Positions 59,976 through 64,000 of a stretch of 64,000 nucleotides of DNA are shown in pieces. Origin of the DNA: Stromatinia cepivora (taxonomy: Eukaryota; Ascomycota; Leotiomycetes; Helotiales; Sclerotiniaceae); NCBI GenBank assembly GCA_014898415.1, contig RCTD01000023.1, positions 1,021,150 through 1,085,149 of the forward strand. The letters are read 5' to 3'. The position numbers were made by a program, and so were the translations under genes. Under the pieces are notes generated by a model that saw nothing but the letters and a program-made list of their open reading frames with translations, made no database searches and had not been told where the DNA came from. How positions within the stretch are numbered: position 1 is the first letter of the stretch; each line of letters begins with the position of its first letter.

Positions 59976-61076
59976 TTACAGCATCATATGAAAAATCCTC
60001 AAAATCCCATTAAGCGGTCCCCCCTGAGATCCGGCAAATCCCTTAAAATCTCCAAAAATATCCTCAACCCATTTCCTCTGCACCTTCTTCGCATCCTGTA
60101 ATCCTTTCCCCAGTTTAAGTTTCTTTTCCTTCATTTTATCAGCTCCATGACCCAGGAAACGTTTTACTCCTTTCACGGTTTTCACAATTCCTGCCCCGAG
60201 CATAACGGGTATAAAAGATAGAAGACCGGCCTTTATAGGATTAGCCTGGATCCAGGAAAATAGAGATCGCATCCAGGATTTTATGCGGTGAGTTACACGT
60301 TTGATGAAGCCGGGACGAGGTTTGGGACGGGAAAGTGAGTAGGGTGATAACGGTTTTTTGAAGGGTGATGAAATGCGTCCTGGGATGGGTGAGGAACGGC
60401 GACGAATAGGTTGGGGATGGGAAGTTTGTTGTGGAGGGTTATAGTAGGGGTCTGTGTCTGTTGTGGAAGGCAGAGTGTTTGGGATAGGGGAGCTGGAGCG
60501 GCGGGGAGGAGGACCGGGGCGAGTGGGATGAGAGGGATCGAATTGTTCGGAATAAGGATGGGGACCTAAAGGTTGCATTGGGGGGTTCTGGGAGGGAGAG
60601 ACAGGATTGGAGGTTGTTTGCCAATAAGTTTCTTGGGCTGGTCGATGGGTAGCTCTTTGACTATTAACATTATAGCTATAGCTATAACTTTTCGCGCGAG
60701 GATCTTGCGGCGCAGTCTTAAAATAATCGCTGGTTGGAGGACCCGAAAATTGATTTGGAATATTGTAGGATGGATCTTGAGATGTGATGCCGTAAAAATC
60801 GTGGACTTCGGTGGGTTTACTGGGAGCTGGATGGCCGGATGCCCACGCCTCGGTGGAGGCTGGAACTATTGTTGATGCATCTGTAAAGGAGGAATAGATG
60901 CCGGATTTTTTATCGTGCGTTGGATCGTTATGTGATATGTATGATTCTGACGTAGCTACTTTTCCATATGTATCGTGTGAAGCCTCGTTTCGTCCGTCTA
61001 TGTTATGGCCATCGTGATATCCGTGATTGTTATGTTTTGGGGAGCTGGTAGATGGAGGTGTGGGGTATCGCTCCAT
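59976..61076 (-). CDS. Hypothetical Pro/Ser/His-rich protein with one hydrophobic segment
   Basis: This 366-codon ORF has no recognised family. Residues 1-250 are Pro, Ser, Tyr and His rich and look disordered (PTPPSTSSPKHNNHGYHDG; SYSYSYN; RPGPPPRRSSSP). A basic region (RPKPRPGFIKRVTHRIKSW) precedes one hydrophobic stretch (IKAGLLSFIPVMLGAGIV), then a Lys-rich helix (DKMKEKKLKLGKGL). Layout suggests a tail-anchored or membrane-bound protein. The 3' end is uncertain: the terminal CTG-TAA overlaps a perfect donor (GTAAGT at 59979), so a further exon may exist, for example from an acceptor at about 59773. Confidence 0.65.
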   Translation of the reverse strand: MERYPTPPSTSSPKHNNHGYHDGHNIDGRNEASHDTYGKVATSESYISHNDPTHDKKSGIYSSFTDASTIVPASTEAWASGHPAPSKPTEVHDFYGITSQDPSYNIPNQFSGPPTSDYFKTAPQDPRAKSYSYSYNVNSQRATHRPAQETYWQTTSNPVSPSQNPPMQPLGPHPYSEQFDPSHPTRPGPPPRRSSSPIPNTLPSTTDTDPYYNPPQQTSHPQPIRRRSSPIPGRISSPFKKPLSPYSLSRPKPRPGFIKRVTHRIKSWMRSLFSWIQANPIKAGLLSFIPVMLGAGIVKTVKGVKRFLGHGADKMKEKKLKLGKGLQDAKKVQRKWVEDIFGDFKGFAGSQGGPLNGILRIFHMML

Positions 61077-61810
61077 TTCTGCGGATCTTCAATTGATTAA
61101 TCGGGATTTGATTAATTATATGCAGATGTGTTACGCGTATGTATGTATCTCGGATAATAAGTATATAATGGGTCTGGATGAAAGAGGACCCAAATGAAGC
61201 TTATGAGAGGAGAATGTGAAGAAAAAGAGGAGTGAGGTATGAGATGATAAATTCGTGGTTTATGGTGGTTGGACGGGCGGTGAAGTGAGGGTTATACCTC
61301 CCGTAGCTTTAGGGTTAGTATGTTGATTGGTTGATGCTGACAGGGGAGATAAGATAAATTTTTTGGTGAAGGAAATACAACGACGACGATATCAAGAATT
61401 GAATGTGTTCCTCTGATCTGAGTAATTATACTGTCATGTATAGTATAAACTGCTCTTATGAAACTAACTTTACTGTTAGAACGCACAATAGCCTTGCTTA
61501 CGTCGCACAATCTCGTTACTAAGAAAGTGGTGCCAGGTATGGAGATGCTCATTCTAGAGAAGAAACTTCGTGATGTTATACAGTAGAGGACCGAAGTCTG
61601 CCTCGAATATTCAGTTGGCCTTGAGCGACACTGCGTGCATTTATCAGATCCAAGCCTGATTATATCTGACACCACTGAGACAGAATGAATCTGTTGCGAA
61701 TATGACTTACAGAATTGAAGCAATATTATAAGATATTCAGCGGTGGTTGTCCCTTCAGCGTTTATGAGATATGTTACCAAATTCGCACCCTTTGAACTAT
61801 TTACATGAAT
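61077..61810. other. Intergenic between hypothetical gene (5' side) and permease (3' side)
   Basis: A 162-codon minus-strand open frame at 61292-61780 begins at TTG, not ATG, and has no conserved features; I do not call it. Nothing else is recognised. Confidence 0.55.
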
Positions 61811-63757
61811 CTAAGCTTCCACAACAGGACCACTATATACCCTCTTGCCCCAAGCAATATAATACAACAAAGAGAAAATGACAGTGGCCCCATAAACCAA
61901 AACACTATAGTTCATGGTTTGAGGTGTTACCGTCGAGGAAGGCGGAAAGAAGCTGAAGAAAATGATTATAGGGAGATATATGCAAGCAAAGATATTGTTT
62001 GCGATACCCCAAGCACCCGACAATCTCCAAGGACCCCACGAAAGTTTCTCGGTAAGCATATCAGAGTTGGTGGAGTCATCGGAAAGAGATCGAATGGAAC
62101 CCGTGCAGCGATGGTAGAGGAGAAGAATAGCTGGTATTTCGTACGATGTAAAGAAGCCGGCTAAGACGAGAGAGAGGAAGTCATTGAAAATCGTGTCACT
62201 TCCGATGTTGATGAGGGATAGAAGACAGGGTATTATGGATACAACTATGATGGCCCAAATTGGGATTTTCGATCGTTCGTCGATCTAGAGAGTAAAATCA
62301 GTTTGACATATCGATTGAAGAGGGGGAACTGGGAGCAATGTCGTACCTTACTGAGCGATTGCCATCCAGGAACTCCTCGATCCCTTGCAAACGCCCACAG
62401 TTGTCTAGAAGTAGTAGTCAAACTTCCGATGGTAGCGACAAATGCAATGATAACTATGATTGAAACCATCGCACTAGTACCTCCCCTAGAGCCTGTTGCT
62501 GAAGTGAGGATTTCGATGAAGGGAAAACCAGTAGGACTTGCGAATGCAACCGTCAAATCACCGGCGCAGTAGAGAACAGCAAGAAGCATACCAAATCCTA
62601 GGAGCCCATTGATCATGATACCGGAGATGATAGCTCGAGGGACGTTTGTACGAGCATTTTTTATCTCTTCTGACATCTTTGAGCACTTTGGTTAGTGACA
62701 ACTAAATTCATGGACAGGAAAAGCACATTCGTGCTATAAAACCTACATGAACAGCTCCATCGCTACCTAAGAAGGCGACAGAATTCCCAGCAAGCCCTAC
62801 GAAGAATGATAATCCATTGGTTGGCCACTCCCCTCCATTCACAAAAGTTGTGAAAACGTCTTTAGTACTAGCTTTGGGACCTAGGTACAGAAGAGGTATC
62901 AGGATACCAAAAAACCCAGCAATGTGAATTACAAGGATAAGTCCCTCTAGCTTTGGCAATACGGGGCTGGCTGCCAGATTCACAGTTATGGCCACGAATA
63001 TTGCGGCCCATAGAAGCAATGTTCCTTGCCATCTGGTCGGTATATACGTATCATTGTTCAAAACAATCAATGCTTGAACAAGAGAACTGCAAAAAAGACT
63101 GGTTGTTGCTGTAGCGGCGAGCCATCCTATGCAAGTTGTCCAACCTGACAACAATCCTTCGTTAGCACGCTACATTTCTCGCATGTAACCTCTTACACAG
63201 GGAAGATAGGGGTGGGTACCTGTAACGTAGCTCAAAATCTTCCTATAACTCGACGGGGCAAGAAGATATACCCAATGGTATTGACCGCCGGCAGTGGGAG
63301 CAATAGAAGCCAGCTCTCCAATGACTACAAACACAGAAAGGGTGCCAACCCAGATCAACAAAAAACCGTATATCAAACCAGCTGATCCTCCACTTCCAAA
63401 CTTTAGTTCAAGGCAGAGAAGCAGCGCGCAGAAAGAGTCTTACTTCTGGTAGCCTCCTGCAAATACGCTGCTGATGATTAGTATAAGTTGCAAGATCAAT
63501 CGAAGATGAAAAGCTCACACGAGAACTCCTTCCCAAGTCGACATCAAAGTACACGCCAATCCAACCATGCTTGTAAACCCAAAATTGCGCTATCAACATT
63601 TTAGCATTGTTGTACTTGAGGGCTGTAATAACCATACCTTCAAGACTTGTTGCTTGCCAATGCGAGCGAGGTACGCAGCATCATCATCCAAATCTCCTTG
63701 GTTCCTCGAGGGTCTCAACTCGTAGGAGCTTGCTGAAATCCCGTGTTCTAGTGCCAT
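61811..63757 (-). CDS. APC-superfamily amino acid/GABA/choline permease (AAP, Hnm1/GabA-like)
   Basis: This proton-coupled plasma-membrane transporter of small amines or amino acids is split over seven exons: 63757-63638, 63589-63519, 63470-63444, 63392-63220, 63144-62747, 62676-62347 and 62284-61811, 530 residues. The N terminus (MALEHGISASSYELRPSRNQGDL) is cytosolic. The first helices contain GFTSMVGLACTLMSTWEGVLV, and GGSAGLIYGFLLIWVGTL then ELASIAPTAGGQYHWVYLLAP is the signature of this permease subfamily. HMSEEIKNARTNVPRAI between helices 6 and 7 is also conserved. The C terminus is YYIAWGKRVYSGPVVEA. An acceptor at 63393 rather than the nearer AG restores the conserved GGYQNGGSAGLIYG. 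Twelve hydrophobic segments can be counted approximately. The substrate cannot be told from sequence; GABA or choline is most likely by family. Confidence 0.9.
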
Positions 63758-64000
63758 TTGGAAATTCTAATACGATTAATCTGAAGTGCGTATGAATGCC
63801 GTAGTCGATGAAGAGGAAATAAAGTACTGTTCATGTTGATCAGTGGGAAGTAGACTAGAAAATACATCTATACATCAAAGCAAAGAGCAAGAGCAAGAGT
63901 AAGAGAAAGATGAAGAAATCCTACTGTAACAAATCCTTGATGCTGCAAAGCGACAAGCCCTGCAAAAGTTTCCGGGTAAAAGGCGGCGACCCAGGCAGAA
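63758..64000. promoter_or_regulatory. Upstream region of the permease gene
   Basis: This is the 5' leader and proximal promoter of the leftward permease. A CTCTTGCTCTTG-type repeat (complement of about 63880-63910) is present. No assignable operator was seen. Confidence 0.5.

Noticed and set aside
61292..61780. 162-codon minus-strand open frame
   Set aside because: It begins at TTG, has no conserved features or introns, and lies in a normal intergenic gap.

Overview
The window looks like nuclear DNA of a filamentous ascomycete. Its genes carry many short (about 47-140 nt) GT-AG introns, and its proteins look like Pezizomycotina proteins. A Leotiomycete (Sclerotinia/Botrytis-like) source is my best guess from protein style, not a demonstrated placement. 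The window has two contrasting halves: about 1-32.5 kb is extremely AT-rich transposon wreckage, and about 33-64 kb is ordinary gene-rich sequence.

Left half. This is one nest of LTR retrotransposons, resolved here by LTR ends and target-site duplications (TSDs). A Gypsy element in antisense (Gypsy A) runs from beyond the left edge to 28146. Five insertions break it: a 310-bp solo LTR (1581-1890, TSD ATTAG); a Copia element (3452-10310) whose own 5' LTR is split by a Tc1/mariner element (3550-4928, TA duplication); a second solo LTR (11741-12049, TSD TATTA); a complete Gypsy of the same family in sense (12229-19272, TSD AAAAG); and a complete second Copia family (19554-27986, TSD ATAAG), which in turn carries a solo LTR of the first Copia (24819-24984, TSD TAATA). 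Older fragments of the second Copia family follow (28147-31749). Coding traces show Trp and Gln codons turned into stops and C-to-T/G-to-A changes on both strands, the pattern expected of repeat-induced point mutation (RIP). A GC-normal scrap, a minisatellite and a long AAT microsatellite mark the edge at 31.75-32.5 kb.

Right half, in order: atp2 (F1-ATPase beta, -), GBE1-type glycogen branching enzyme (-), mitochondrial ClpX-like unfoldase (+), cytochrome c oxidase subunit 5 (-), GAPDH (+), HDA1-class histone deacetylase (+), F-box protein (+), hybrid histidine kinase (+), a Pro-rich membrane-associated hypothetical (-), and an APC-superfamily permease (-). Three of them serve mitochondria (atp2, clpX-like, cox5) and two serve central carbon metabolism (branching enzyme, GAPDH).

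The standout is inside atp2. One spliceosomal-type intron (35510-34021, 1490 nt; the other six are 50-114 nt) carries an intact ORF on the same strand, encoding a GIY-YIG nuclease domain followed by two C2H2 zinc fingers. The 40-nt exon just downstream is unusually diverged for this ultra-conserved protein and is one residue shorter than the usual mitochondrial sequence. Together these look like a homing-endonuclease-type mobile intron in a nuclear gene, with a recoded flanking exon.
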